DNA of 64,000 nucleotides from Tardiphaga alba (GCF_018279705.1 NZ_CP036498.1:1567001-1631000); one strand, 5' to 3'; positions 27,412 through 38,177 are shown, numbered from the stretch's first letter. Translations and numbers: made by a program. Notes: generated by a model from the sequence alone, not told the origin.

Positions 27412-28335
27412 CTACGATCGCTTCAGTGACACATTCGCCGCGACGGCTGCCGCTGCGGTGCGGTTCTCGACACCAAGTTTGGCGTAGATCTGCTCGAGAT
27501 GCTTATCGACCGTGCGTGGTGATAGCCCAAGAATCTGCGCGATATCGCGATTGCTCTTGCCCTTGCTCAGCCAGGACAAAACTTCGCCTTCACGGATGGT
27601 CAGGCCGAGCTCCTTGCTGAATTCGGACGGAATGGTCGCGGCATTGTCCTTGGCGAGGCGCAAGAGGAATTCGTCGGGGCCGGCTTTCCCCAGATAGTTC
27701 AGGCGCAGTAAGTCGTTGTCGGGAAACGGCACCGACGGCACCGGTTTGGCGCCAGGCTTCTGCATCTGTTCGAGCCATTGCAACATGACGGGCGGCAGCA
27801 AGGTCGTGTCGTCAATGCCTGCGATCAGGTGATCGTTCAACAGTTTTTGCGCCTGTGGTGTCGTCCACACGATCTCGCCGCGCTTGTTGACCGCGAGCAG
27901 GAACCGGCCGGAAACATCCAGCGCGGCGCGCGCGCTTTGCGTCAGGCGGGCATTGGCGAGATGAACGCGGATGCGCGCCAGCATTTCCTCGATGACGATC
28001 GGCTTGGTGACATAGTCGACGCCGCCAGCTTCCAGGCCACGCACGATATGTGCGGTCTCGCTAAGGCCGGTCATGAAGATTACCGGGACATCAGCGAGGC
28101 CGGTGTCGCGCTTGAGACGACGGCAGGTCTCGAAACCATCGATGCCGGGCATGACCGCATCGAGCAGCACGATGTCTGGTGTGATCTGCTCGACGATGCG
28201 CATGGCGCCGGCACCGTCGAGCGCGACCATCACGGTCATGCCAACGTTGTCGAGAGCATCGGTGAGGAGACGCAGCGTCTCCGGGCTGTCGTCCACGACC
28301 AGTGCGACGTCGCGTTTCTTGATGTCAGCTGTCAT
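27412..28335 (-). CDS. LuxR-family response regulator
   Basis: A 307-residue two-component regulator. The receiver domain (about 8-125) has the acidic pair Asp15/Asp16, phospho-acceptor Asp59 in VLLDAVMPG and the YVTKPI lysine. A middle segment (about 130-235) has no clear motif and could be a PAS-like domain. The C-terminal LuxR HTH (about 240-295) contains LSKGKSNRDIAQILGLSPRT. It overlaps the histidine kinase gene by 11 bp, so they are a cognate pair. It probably regulates the divergent urt-fmd operon. Confidence 0.9.
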   Translation of the reverse strand: MTADIKKRDVALVVDDSPETLRLLTDALDNVGMTVMVALDGAGAMRIVEQITPDIVLLDAVMPGIDGFETCRRLKRDTGLADVPVIFMTGLSETAHIVRGLEAGGVDYVTKPIVIEEMLARIRVHLANARLTQSARAALDVSGRFLLAVNKRGEIVWTTPQAQKLLNDHLIAGIDDTTLLPPVMLQWLEQMQKPGAKPVPSVPFPDNDLLRLNYLGKAGPDEFLLRLAKDNAATIPSEFSKELGLTIREGEVLSWLSKGKSNRDIAQILGLSPRTVDKHLEQIYAKLGVENRTAAAAVAANVSLKRS

Positions 28336-31300
28336 GTGCCTGCAACGTCTTCAAGGTGGTCATGTATTGGTCGAGATCGAAGCGGTCGATCAACATGCGC
28401 ATCTGCGTGACGAAGGCGGCATGTTCGGGATGTTCCGCGCCGACTGCGTCGAGTTTCATCTGGATGGCGCGAATGTGCCCCATCGTGCCGAGCCGGATCA
28501 GCTCTTCGATATGCCGTCCTGGCGGCGGCGCATCATTGGAGGCCCATTGTGACACGGGTACAGTGTCATCGCGGTCGTAGCGCCAGTCGATCTTGAGCAG
28601 CTGGCCGATCATCTCGAGCAGGCGCGGCAGTTCGATCGGCTTCATCAGGTAGCCATCATGAAATGGCTGCGCGAGCGGAGCGCCGTGGGCTTCCAGCGCG
28701 CTGGCGGAGACCATTAGGATGCGCGCCTGATGGTGGCCGGCACCGCGTAATGTCTCGGCAACGGTCCAGCCATCCATGCCGGCCATGGAAATGTCGAGCA
28801 GGAACAGATCAGGCCGGCAATGCTGGGCAAGGCTGAGGCAAGCGGGTCCATCGGGCGCGCTGAGCAAAATGAAGCCAAGCGGCGCCAGCACTTGCCGCAG
28901 CAAGTCGCGCTGGGTCGGATCGTCGTCGGTGACAAGGATCGTCTTGCGCGGGCCGTGATAGCCGAGGATCGGCGCGTCGATCGGTGCCGTGCGGGTCGGG
29001 TTATTCACTTCGGACAGCAACATCTTGACGCGGAAAGTCGCGCCATGTCCGACCTCGCTGGTGACGCGAATGTCACCACCCATCACACCTGCGAGCAGTT
29101 TCGAGATCGTGAGGCCGAGACCAGTGCCGCTATGCGGTTGGGCTGCGCCCAGTGCGCCGCGTTCGAACGGGGCGAAGATCAGTTCGAGATCATCAGGACG
29201 GATACCGGGGCCGGTGTCGATGATCTCGAATTCGGCAACCGGGCTGCGATAGTGAATGACGAAAGTGACACTGCCCTCCTGCGTAAACTTGATGGCATTG
29301 GAGAGCAGATTGATAAGGATCTGCCGCAACCGCTTTTCATCGGCATAGACGACGGCGGGGAGCACCGGTGGACGGCGGAAGACGAACTCGATGCCCTTGG
29401 CCGCGGCTTGCAGGCGGAACATGCCGACGAGCTGATCGAGGAAGTCGGTGAGCCGCACCTCGTCGCGCGACAGATAGAGACGCCCGGCCTCGATCTTGGA
29501 GATGTCAAGGATGCCGTCGATAAGGCCTGAGAGATGATCGGCGCTGCGCTTGACGACGCGGACCTGCTCGCGGGGGCGCGTGTCCAGGCTGTCATCCTGT
29601 TCGAGCAATTGCGCATAGCCCGATATGGCATTGAGCGGAGAGCGGAGTTCATGGCTGAGGCCGACCACATAGCGGCTCTTGGCGAGATTGGCGGACTCCG
29701 CGACTTCTTTCGCGCGCTGCAACTCGGCATCGGTGCGCTTATGAGCGTCGATCTCCTGCATGAGAAGAGTCGTCTGCCGCTTGGTCTCAGCCTCTGCGGC
29801 ACGGCGGCTCTGCTTGGCGAGCACGAACAGCCATGCAATGACGCCGATGATGATAGCGAGGGCAAAAAACACCTTCCACAGCACTTCGGAGACTGTCGAG
29901 CTGTCATCCGGCGAGGTGGCCGATGTCTGCAGATAGATCAGCGCCAGCGTGAGGCCGACCAGGCCGGCGGCCATGGCGAACACGCCGAGATAATGCCCGA
30001 GTTGCGAGTTGAGGCGTGCGAGGAGAGGCTCCGGCAGCAGCTTTCCGACGGTCGTCGAGAGCTGCGCATCGATGCGCGCATGTGGCTTGCAAAGATCATG
30101 ACAGCGCGCGTCGAGCGAACAGCACAATGAGCAGATCGGCCCGGCATAAGCGGGGCAGTGCGCCATGTCTTCAAGTTCGAATGTGTGTTCGCAGATACAG
30201 CACTGGATGGATGCTGCGTTCTGCCAGGCGCGTTTCGGCTTTCGTGCGATATAGTATTTTCCTGATGTCGCGAAGGCGATGATGGGGGCGGTGACGAGAG
30301 CCGTGACGAGCGCAACGAAGGGCGACAGCGCCTTGGCGGTCGGGCCGAACAGGCCGTAGAACGCGCTGACCGACATCACCGTGGCAGCCAGCATGGCGCC
30401 AACGCCGACCGGATTGATGTCGTAGAGATGCGCGCGCTTGAACTCCATATGTCGGGGCCGCAGCCCGAGTGGCTTGTTGATGGTGAGATCCGCAACCAGT
30501 GCCCCAACCCAGGCGATGGCGACATTGGAATACAGCGCCAGCGTCTGCTCCAGCGCCTTGTAGACGCCGATCTCCATCAACAGCAGCGCCACCAGCACAT
30601 TGAACACCAGCCAGACCACGCGGCCGGGATGGCTATGCGTCAGGCGCGAGAAGAAGTTCGACCAGGCGATAGAGCCGGCATAGGCATTGGTGACGTTGAT
30701 CTTGAGCTGCGACAGGATCACGAAAGCGCCGGTCAGCGCCAGCGCGAGATCGGGATGCGACAGCACGTAGCGGAACGCTTCCAGATACATGTAAGCGGGT
30801 TCGGCCGCGTGTTCCGTGGACACGCCATGCGTGAGCGCAAAATAAGCGAGGAATGAGCCGGCAAACAGCTTGATCGCGCCGACCACGATCCAGCCGGGGC
30901 CGGCGCAGATCATCGCAATCCACCACGATACTCTGGTGCGGCCATGCTCACGCGGCAGGAAGCGCAGGAAGTCCACCTGTTCGCCGATCTGCGCCACCAG
31001 CGAGAACATCACCGAGGCCGCTGTGCCGAACAGCAGCAGATCGATATGGCCGGCGGGACTGCCGTGATCGCCAGGGAACTTGATCCAGTCGGCAAAACTG
31101 TCACGGCTCGCATAGGCAATGGCGACGAAGGGCAGCAGGTTGAGTACGACCCATACCGGCTGGGTCCAGAGCTGGAAGCGGCTGATGAGCGTGATGCCGT
31201 GGGTGACCAGCGGGATGATCACAACGGCCGAGATCAGATAGCCGATCGGGCGGGGAATGCCGAAGCACATCTCCAGCGCCACGGCCATGATCACGGCTTC

Positions 31301-31717
31301 GATGGCGAAGAAGATGAACGTGAAGGAAGCATAGATCAGCGACGTGATGGTTGAGCCGATATAGCCGAAACCTGCGCCGCGGGTGAGTAGATCGATGTCA
31401 ATGCCGTACTTTGCGGCGTGATAGGCGATCGGCAGTCCGCAGCAGAAGATGATGACACTGACCACGAGGATGGCCGCAGCAGCATTGGTGACGCCATAAT
31501 TGATCGTGATGGTGGCGCCGATAGCTTCCAGCGCGAGAAACGAGATGGCGCCGAGCGCCGTATTGGCCACGCGGGCGGATGACCAGCGGCGCGCGCTCTT
31601 CGCGGTGAAGCGGAGGGCGTAATCCTCAAGGGTCTGGTTGGCGACCCATTGATTATACTGGCGCCGAACACGGTCGATCCGCTGCCGCCCTGCCACCCCG
31701 TACTCCTGACCCTGCAT
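28325..31717 (-). CDS. Hybrid sensor histidine kinase with N-terminal NCS1 permease-like domain
   Basis: A 1130-residue membrane protein. Residues 1-480 form a multi-helix NCS1 (nucleobase:cation symporter-1) permease-like domain. Residues about 506-543 hold nine cysteines in a zinc-finger-like cluster. Two more membrane helices follow (about 575-598 and 615-636), then a coiled coil, a HisKA domain with His689 in LSHELRSPLN, a HATPase domain and a receiver with Asp975 in LLDISMAG. The C-terminal 90 residues are unassigned. The ATG was preferred over two GTGs just upstream. The permease domain probably senses, or both senses and transports, a nitrogen compound such as urea or an amide. Confidence 0.9.
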   Translation of the reverse strand: MQGQEYGVAGRQRIDRVRRQYNQWVANQTLEDYALRFTAKSARRWSSARVANTALGAISFLALEAIGATITINYGVTNAAAAILVVSVIIFCCGLPIAYHAAKYGIDIDLLTRGAGFGYIGSTITSLIYASFTFIFFAIEAVIMAVALEMCFGIPRPIGYLISAVVIIPLVTHGITLISRFQLWTQPVWVVLNLLPFVAIAYASRDSFADWIKFPGDHGSPAGHIDLLLFGTAASVMFSLVAQIGEQVDFLRFLPREHGRTRVSWWIAMICAGPGWIVVGAIKLFAGSFLAYFALTHGVSTEHAAEPAYMYLEAFRYVLSHPDLALALTGAFVILSQLKINVTNAYAGSIAWSNFFSRLTHSHPGRVVWLVFNVLVALLLMEIGVYKALEQTLALYSNVAIAWVGALVADLTINKPLGLRPRHMEFKRAHLYDINPVGVGAMLAATVMSVSAFYGLFGPTAKALSPFVALVTALVTAPIIAFATSGKYYIARKPKRAWQNAASIQCCICEHTFELEDMAHCPAYAGPICSLCCSLDARCHDLCKPHARIDAQLSTTVGKLLPEPLLARLNSQLGHYLGVFAMAAGLVGLTLALIYLQTSATSPDDSSTVSEVLWKVFFALAIIIGVIAWLFVLAKQSRRAAEAETKRQTTLLMQEIDAHKRTDAELQRAKEVAESANLAKSRYVVGLSHELRSPLNAISGYAQLLEQDDSLDTRPREQVRVVKRSADHLSGLIDGILDISKIEAGRLYLSRDEVRLTDFLDQLVGMFRLQAAAKGIEFVFRRPPVLPAVVYADEKRLRQILINLLSNAIKFTQEGSVTFVIHYRSPVAEFEIIDTGPGIRPDDLELIFAPFERGALGAAQPHSGTGLGLTISKLLAGVMGGDIRVTSEVGHGATFRVKMLLSEVNNPTRTAPIDAPILGYHGPRKTILVTDDDPTQRDLLRQVLAPLGFILLSAPDGPACLSLAQHCRPDLFLLDISMAGMDGWTVAETLRGAGHHQARILMVSASALEAHGAPLAQPFHDGYLMKPIELPRLLEMIGQLLKIDWRYDRDDTVPVSQWASNDAPPPGRHIEELIRLGTMGHIRAIQMKLDAVGAEHPEHAAFVTQMRMLIDRFDLDQYMTTLKTLQAHDS

Positions 31718-31772
31718 CACCACGCATGTTTGCGTTCAGCAAAAACCTACGTCGGCATTTTGCGGTGCAGTA

Positions 31773-31788
31773 TACGCAATCCCACGTA
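31773..31788. promoter_or_regulatory. Candidate response-regulator site in the kinase/urtA spacer
   Basis: TACG-N8-CGTA (TACGCAATCCCACGTA) is an inverted repeat in the 138-bp divergent spacer, 68 bp before the urtA ATG. It is in a plausible place for the LuxR-type regulator encoded at 27412-28335. No consensus was available to confirm it. Confidence 0.35.
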
Positions 31789-31855
31789 TCCGGGTAGCGA
31801 CGAAGTTCAGCAACACTTGCCTCACCAATAAGCGTTCCAAACCAGTGGGGAAGTG

Positions 31856-33115
31856 ATGTCAGACGAGAAAAAAACGGGCCTGCACTCGCCTTTGCGGCGA
31901 AAACTGCTGATGGGCATGGCGGCGCTGCCGGCCATCTCGATGCTCCCACGCACATCTTTTGCGCAGGCGCCGGCCACCGCGGCGATCAACACCACGGGTC
32001 TCGCCGTCACTGATACCGAAGTCACTGTTGGCATCCTGCATTCGGTCACCGGCACCATGGCGATCTCGGAAACCGGTTCCGTGCAGGCCGAGAAACTGGC
32101 GATCGAGCAGATCAATGCCATGGGCGGTGTGCTCGGCCGCAAGATCAAGTTCATCCAGGAGGATGGCGCATCGGACTGGCCGACCTTTGCCGAAAAGGCG
32201 AAGAAGCTGCTCGTCAATGACAAGGTCGCGGCCATCATGGGCTGCTGGACCTCGGCTTCGCGCAAGGCCGTGCTGCCCGTGATGGAGCAATATAACGGCA
32301 TGCTCTACTACCCGACCTTCTATGAAGGCCTCGAGCAGTCGAAGAACGTCATCTATACCGGGCAGGAAGCCACGCAACAGATCCTTGCCGGCCTCGACTG
32401 GGTCGCCAAGGAGAAGAAGGGCAAGAGCTTCTATCTGATCGGCTCGGACTATATCTGGCCGCGCACCTCGATGAAGATCGCGCGCAAGCATATCGAGGGC
32501 AAGCTCGGTGGCAAGGTGGCGGGTGAAGAATACTTCCCGCTCGGCCATACCCAGTTCAACTCGGTGATCAACAAGATCAAGCTGACAAAACCCGACGTGA
32601 TCTATGCAGCGGTGGTTGGCGGTTCCAACGTCGCTTTCTACAAGCAGCTCAAAGCGGCCGGCATCGATCTGTCGAAGCAGACCATGCTGACCATCTCGGT
32701 CACCGAGGACGAGATCGACGGCATCGGCGGCGAGAATATCGCGGGCGCTTATGCCTGCATGAAATACTTCCAGTCGCTCGATAATCCCAACAACAAGGAA
32801 TTCGTCGCCGCCTTCAAGAAGATGTGGGGTGAGAAGACCGTGATCGGAGACGTCACCCAGGCTGCCTATCTCGGTCCGTGGCTGTGGAAAATGACGGTGG
32901 AGAAGGCGGGCTCCTTCGACGTGGACAAGATCGCGGCGGCCAGTGCCGGCATCGAATTCACCAAGGCACCGGAAGGCTACGTCAAGATACATCCGAACCA
33001 CCATCTGTGGTCGAAGGCCCGTGTCGGCCAGGCCCAGCTCGATGGCCAGTTCAAGGTCGTGTTCGAGACGCCCGAGCTGATCGAGCCGGATCCGTTCCCC
33101 AAGGGCTATCAGTAA
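31856..33115 (+). CDS. urtA: Urea/short-chain amide ABC transporter substrate-binding protein UrtA
   Basis: A 419-residue receptor with a twin-arginine-like signal (RRKLLMGMAALPAISML) and the mature start VTVGILHSVTGTMAISE. Diagnostic UrtA segments are YYPTFYEGLEQSKNVIY, GSDYIWPRTS and VKIHPNHHLWS. The ATG with GGGGAAG upstream is preferred to a GTG one codon earlier. It is the first gene of urtABCDE. FmdD-like amide receptors are close relatives, so the true ligand could be urea, formamide or acetamide. Confidence 0.93.
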   Translation: MSDEKKTGLHSPLRRKLLMGMAALPAISMLPRTSFAQAPATAAINTTGLAVTDTEVTVGILHSVTGTMAISETGSVQAEKLAIEQINAMGGVLGRKIKFIQEDGASDWPTFAEKAKKLLVNDKVAAIMGCWTSASRKAVLPVMEQYNGMLYYPTFYEGLEQSKNVIYTGQEATQQILAGLDWVAKEKKGKSFYLIGSDYIWPRTSMKIARKHIEGKLGGKVAGEEYFPLGHTQFNSVINKIKLTKPDVIYAAVVGGSNVAFYKQLKAAGIDLSKQTMLTISVTEDEIDGIGGENIAGAYACMKYFQSLDNPNNKEFVAAFKKMWGEKTVIGDVTQAAYLGPWLWKMTVEKAGSFDVDKIAAASAGIEFTKAPEGYVKIHPNHHLWSKARVGQAQLDGQFKVVFETPELIEPDPFPKGYQ

Positions 33116-33217
33116 GCCCTCACGCTCTCCCTGGCGCGGACGACCTATCCGCGCATCAAGACCTCGCGTCGCGTGTTCACACGCGGCGCGGGACCTTTCC
33201 CTGACGGAGGACGGATC

Positions 33218-34144
33218 ATGTTCGGCGACTATTCCATTGGCGATCTCGGCGCCATCTTCGCGATGCAGGGCTTTGCCGGGCTGATCCTGTTCTCGGTCTA
33301 TGTGCTGATGGCCCTCGGCCTCGCCATAATCTTTGGCCAGATGGGCGTTATCAACATGGCCCACGGCGAGTTCATGATTTTAGGCGCCTACGTCACGTGG
33401 ATGACGTCCGGCTTCTTCCAGTCTTATCTGCCGTCGCTGTTCTCCGGCTATTTCTTCGTTGCCATGATCCTCGCCTTCATCGCGTCCGGCGCGCTGGGCA
33501 TGCTGGTGGAGTGGGGGCTGATACGGCATCTCTACAAACGCCCGCTGGATACGCTGCTGGCCACCTGGGGCCTCAGCCTGATCCTGCAGCAGGCCTATCG
33601 CTCGGTTTTCGGGGCCCGTGAAGTCGGCGTCGAATTGCCGTCATGGATGATGGGCTCCAAGCAGGTCACCGATACGATTGAAGTTCCGATCAACGGCATT
33701 TTCGTGATGTGCCTGACGCTGGCCATCACCATGGTCGTGGCCTGGATCATGTTCAAGTCGCGCTGGGGCCAGCAGGTGCGCGCCGTCGTGCAGAACCGCG
33801 TCATGGCCGGCGCCGTCGGCATCAATACCGAGAAAGTGGATCGCTACACGTTCGGCCTTGGCTGCGGCATCGCTGGGATCGCCGGTTCCGCCTTCACAAT
33901 GATCGGCTCGACCGGACCGACCTCGGGCCAGCTCTATATCGTCGACACCTTCCTTGTCGTGGTGTTCGGCGGCGCGGCCAGCCTGTTTGGCACCATCGCT
34001 TCCGCCTTCACCATCTCGCAGGCGCAGTCGACCATGGAGTTCTTCATGTCCGGCTCGATGGCGAAGGTGCTGACGCTGCTCTCCATCGTCGCGATCCTGA
34101 TGATCCGGCCACAGGGCCTGTTCGCCCTCAAGGTCCGCAAGTAA
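33218..34144 (+). CDS. urtB: Urea/amide ABC transporter permease UrtB
   Basis: A 308-residue LivH-type permease with about eight membrane helices. The ATG follows a GGAGGACGGATC ribosome site, 102 bp after urtA. Typical segments are GVINMAHGEFMILGAYV near the N-terminus and FLVVVFGGAASLFGTIASA near the C-terminus. It forms the membrane channel with UrtC. Confidence 0.92.
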   Translation: MFGDYSIGDLGAIFAMQGFAGLILFSVYVLMALGLAIIFGQMGVINMAHGEFMILGAYVTWMTSGFFQSYLPSLFSGYFFVAMILAFIASGALGMLVEWGLIRHLYKRPLDTLLATWGLSLILQQAYRSVFGAREVGVELPSWMMGSKQVTDTIEVPINGIFVMCLTLAITMVVAWIMFKSRWGQQVRAVVQNRVMAGAVGINTEKVDRYTFGLGCGIAGIAGSAFTMIGSTGPTSGQLYIVDTFLVVVFGGAASLFGTIASAFTISQAQSTMEFFMSGSMAKVLTLLSIVAILMIRPQGLFALKVRK

Positions 34145-34177
34145 GCGCGCAGCACAGAAAGAGCAGGGCATTTTCAC

Positions 34178-35326
34178 ATGATCATCAATTCCCGCTTCTT
34201 CAATCGCTCGGAGCTGATCGGCTTCCTGTCGCTCGTGCTGCTGCTGGTGGTGATCCTGCCGCTCTGCCTCGATATCTTCCGGCTCAATCTGGTCGCGAAA
34301 TATCTGACCTACGCCTTCGTCGCCATTGGCCTCGTGATGTGCTGGGGCTATGGAGGCATCCTCAGCCTCGGGCAGGGTGTATTCTTCGGCCTCGGCGGCT
34401 ACTGCATGGCGATGTTCCTGAAGCTGGAAGCATCGAGCGTCGCCAACACCAAGATACAATCGACGCCAGGTATCCCGGATTTCATGGACTGGAACCAAAT
34501 CACGGCATTGCCGATGTTCTGGAAGCCATTCAACTCGCTGACGCTGACCATCATCGCGATCTTTGTGGTGCCGGCGCTGCTCGCCTTCATCATCGGCGCT
34601 GCGATGTTCAAGCGCCGGGTCGGCGGCGTCTATTTTGCCATCATCACCCAGGCGATCGCGGCGATCGCCACCATCCTCATCATCGGTCAGCAGGGTTACA
34701 CCGGCGGCATCAATGGCATGACCGACCTGCGCACGCTGCTCGGTTGGGATATCCGCACCGATAGCGCAAAATTCATCCTGTATTTCTTCGAAGTCGCCTG
34801 CCTGTTCGCTTGCATCATCACCGCGCAGTTCATCCGCCTGACCAAGCTGGGCCGCATCCTGGTGGCGATGCGCGAACAGGAAGATCGCGTGCGCTTCTCC
34901 GGCTACAGCGTGGCGAATTTCAAGATATTCGCCTTCTGTGCAGCAGCGATCTTCGCGGCCATCGGTGGCGCCATGTTCACGCTGCAGATCGGTTTCATGT
35001 CGCCATCCTTTGTCGGCATCGTGCCGTCCATCGAGATGGTGATCTACACGGCAGTCGGCGGGCGCAGCTCGATCTTTGGCGCGGTCTATGGCGCGCTGCT
35101 GGTCAATTTCGCGAAGACAAGCTTGTCGGAATCCTTCCCTGAACTCTGGCTGTTCGGTCTCGGTGGCCTGTTCATCGCGGTGGTGCTGTTCTTCCCCAAT
35201 GGCCTGTCCGGCATCTGGCGTGATCACGTTCAGCGCCATGTGGATCGCTTGATCGCGTCCTTCTCGTCGAAGGCGAAAAAGGACTGGGTCGTCAAATCCG
35301 CCGCCGATGGCGCGCCGGCAGAGTAG
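34178..35326 (+). CDS. urtC: Urea/amide ABC transporter permease UrtC
   Basis: A 382-residue LivM-type permease, longer than UrtB, as usual. Conserved segments include LCWGYGGILSLGQGVFFGLG, TDLRTLLG and TAVGGRSSIFGAVYGA. It starts 33 bp after urtB and is followed by urtD after 11 bp. Confidence 0.92.
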   Translation: MIINSRFFNRSELIGFLSLVLLLVVILPLCLDIFRLNLVAKYLTYAFVAIGLVMCWGYGGILSLGQGVFFGLGGYCMAMFLKLEASSVANTKIQSTPGIPDFMDWNQITALPMFWKPFNSLTLTIIAIFVVPALLAFIIGAAMFKRRVGGVYFAIITQAIAAIATILIIGQQGYTGGINGMTDLRTLLGWDIRTDSAKFILYFFEVACLFACIITAQFIRLTKLGRILVAMREQEDRVRFSGYSVANFKIFAFCAAAIFAAIGGAMFTLQIGFMSPSFVGIVPSIEMVIYTAVGGRSSIFGAVYGALLVNFAKTSLSESFPELWLFGLGGLFIAVVLFFPNGLSGIWRDHVQRHVDRLIASFSSKAKKDWVVKSAADGAPAE

Positions 35327-35337
35327 GGGACGTATCA

Positions 35338-36093
<756 letters not shown>

Positions 36094-36115
36094 GCATGAC
36101 ACCGCACCATCAGCC

Positions 36116-36199
36116 GTCATTGCGAGCGCAGCGAAGCAATCCAGTTCTTTCTTCGATTGCGGCTCTGGATTGCTTCGTCGCTACGCTCCTCGCAATGAC
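36116..36199. repeat. 84-bp palindromic repeat, copy 1 (between urtD and urtE)
   Basis: GTCATTGCGAGCGCAGCGAA begins the left arm and the complementary ...CGCTCCTCGCAATGAC ends the right arm, separated by a 20-base loop. A second copy lies at 38232-38315, also 84 bp and in the same orientation. This type is widespread in Bradyrhizobium-like genomes and is usually counted as a REP/RPE-like element. It could also act as a transcript processing or attenuation site between urtD and urtE. Confidence 0.9.
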
Positions 36200-36213
36200 G
36201 AAGGGAGAGAGCC

Positions 36214-36903
36214 ATGCTCGCCATTAACGATCTCCATGTCGCCTATGGTCACGCCGAGGTCCTGCACAGCCTTAATGTGAAGGTTCAGCCCAATGAGATC
36301 GTTGCGATCATGGGCCGCAACGGCATGGGCAAGACAACGTTGATGAAATCCCTGATGGGGATCGTGCCGACCAAATCCGGCTCGGTGACCATGGATGGCA
36401 AGGAGCTCGGCGCGCTCAAGAGCTATGAGCGCGTCGCGCGTGGTCTCGCTTACGTGCCACAGGGACGCATGATCTTCTCGCACATGACGGTGCAGGAGAA
36501 TATCGAGACCGGCCTGGTGGCGCATGGCGGCAAGGACGTGCCCGGGGATCTGTATGAACTCTTCCCGGTGCTGCTGGAGATGAAAGGCCGCCGCGGCGGT
36601 AACCTGTCGGGCGGTCAGCAGCAGCAGCTCGCCATTGCGCGGGCGCTTGCGACCAAGCCGAAGGTGTTGCTGCTGGACGAGCCGACCGAAGGCATCCAGC
36701 CCTCGATCATCAAGGACATGGCGCGCACGCTGAAGAAGATCCGTGACGACAAGGGGCTCTCGATCATCGTCTCCGAACAAGTGCTCAGCTTCGCGCTGGA
36801 TGTCGCCGACCGCGTGCTGGTGATCGAGAACGGCGAGATCGTTCGCGACGAAGCGCGCGAGGGGATCGATGCGGCGCAGATCGCAAAATATCTGTCCGTC
36901 TAG
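36214..36903 (+). CDS. urtE: Urea/amide ABC transporter ATP-binding protein UrtE
   Basis: A 229-residue ATPase with GRNGMGKT, the signature LSGGQQQQLAIARAL and VLLLDEPTEGIQPS. The run of four glutamines and the TEGIQPS segment are characteristic of UrtE. A good AGGGAGAG site precedes the ATG. It completes the five-gene importer. Confidence 0.93.
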   Translation: MLAINDLHVAYGHAEVLHSLNVKVQPNEIVAIMGRNGMGKTTLMKSLMGIVPTKSGSVTMDGKELGALKSYERVARGLAYVPQGRMIFSHMTVQENIETGLVAHGGKDVPGDLYELFPVLLEMKGRRGGNLSGGQQQQLAIARALATKPKVLLLDEPTEGIQPSIIKDMARTLKKIRDDKGLSIIVSEQVLSFALDVADRVLVIENGEIVRDEAREGIDAAQIAKYLSV

Positions 36904-36947
36904 TCAATCGTAGAAACGCAACACCTGTAACCCATGGGGAGCATTGA

Positions 36948-38177
36948 ATGCCTGATACACTGATCAAGGTCGATCTCACGCAGTCGGCCTACGACAACGA
37001 CATGATCCACAACCGCTGGCATTCGGACATTCCCATGGTGGCGTGGGTCAATCCGGGCGACGATTTCATCGTCGAGACCTATGACTGGACCGGCGGCTTC
37101 ATCAAGAACAATGACTCAGCCGACGACGTGCGCGACATCGATTTGTCGATCGTGCATTTCCTGTCCGGACCGATCGGTGTCAAGGGCGCCGAGCCCGGCG
37201 ATCTCCTTGTCGTCGATCTGCTCGATGTCGGCCCGATGAAGGACAGTCAGTGGGGCTTCAACGGCTTTTTCTCCAAGCAGAATGGCGGTGGCTTTCTCAC
37301 CGATCATTTCCCGCAGGCGCAGAAGTCGATCTGGGACTTCAAGGGCATGTACACCTCGTCGCGCCATATCCCGGGCGTGAACTTTGCGGGCCTCATCCAT
37401 CCCGGCCTGATCGGCTGTCTGCCCGATCCGAAATTGCTCGCCACCTGGAACGAGCGCGAGCAGGCGCTGATCGACACCAACCCAACCCGCGTGCCTGGCC
37501 TCGCCAACCCGCCCTTCGGCCCGACCGCCCATATGGGCCGCCTCAAGGGCGAGGCGCGAGACAAGGCCGCGGCTGAAGGTGCGCGCACCGTCCCGCCGCG
37601 CGAGCATGGCGGCAATTGTGACATCAAGGATCTTTCACGCGGCTCGAAGGTCTATTTCCCCGTTTATGTGCCCGGTGGCGGCCTCTCCATGGGCGACCTG
37701 CACTTCAGCCAGGGCGACGGTGAAATCACCTTCTGTGGCGCCATCGAGATGGCGGGCTGGCTGCATATCAAGGTCGATATCATCAAGGATGGTGTCGCCA
37801 AATACGGCATCAAGAATCCCGTCTTCAAGCCGTCGCCGATGACACCGAACTACAAGGACTTCTTGATCTTCGAAGGCATTTCGGTCGATGAAGCCGGCAA
37901 GCAGCATTATCTCGACGTCCACATCGCCTATCGTCAGGCATGCCTCAATGCGATCGAATATCTGAAGAAATTCGGCTATTCCGGCGCACAGGCCTATTCG
38001 ATCCTCGGCACTGCGCCGTGCCAGGGACATATCTCCGGCGTCGTCGATGTGCCCAATGCCTGCGCCACATTGTGGCTGCCGACGGAAATCTTCGACTTCG
38101 ACATCATGCCGTCAGGGGCCGGACCGATCAAACATATCGACGGGTCCATCCAGATGCCGCTGTCGCCAGACAAGTAA
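36948..38177 (+). CDS. fmdA: Formamidase FmdA
   Basis: A 409-residue acetamidase/formamidase that hydrolyses formamide to formate and ammonia. Recognisable segments are TIKVDLTQSAYDN-like near the N-terminus, ARTVPPREHGGNCD around 210-223, FPVYVPGGGLSMGDLH and GTAPCQGHISGVVD near the C-terminus. It starts 44 bp after urtE, so transporter and enzyme are probably co-transcribed. With no urease in the window, formamide or a short amide is as good a candidate ligand for UrtA as urea. Confidence 0.93.
   Translation: MPDTLIKVDLTQSAYDNDMIHNRWHSDIPMVAWVNPGDDFIVETYDWTGGFIKNNDSADDVRDIDLSIVHFLSGPIGVKGAEPGDLLVVDLLDVGPMKDSQWGFNGFFSKQNGGGFLTDHFPQAQKSIWDFKGMYTSSRHIPGVNFAGLIHPGLIGCLPDPKLLATWNEREQALIDTNPTRVPGLANPPFGPTAHMGRLKGEARDKAAAEGARTVPPREHGGNCDIKDLSRGSKVYFPVYVPGGGLSMGDLHFSQGDGEITFCGAIEMAGWLHIKVDIIKDGVAKYGIKNPVFKPSPMTPNYKDFLIFEGISVDEAGKQHYLDVHIAYRQACLNAIEYLKKFGYSGAQAYSILGTAPCQGHISGVVDVPNACATLWLPTEIFDFDIMPSGAGPIKHIDGSIQMPLSPDK

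Noticed and set aside
31859..33364. Long open frame (about 500 codons) on the minus strand opposite urtA
   Set aside because: It mirrors the codon pattern of urtA in high-GC DNA, has no family motif, no ribosome site and no support from neighbours.
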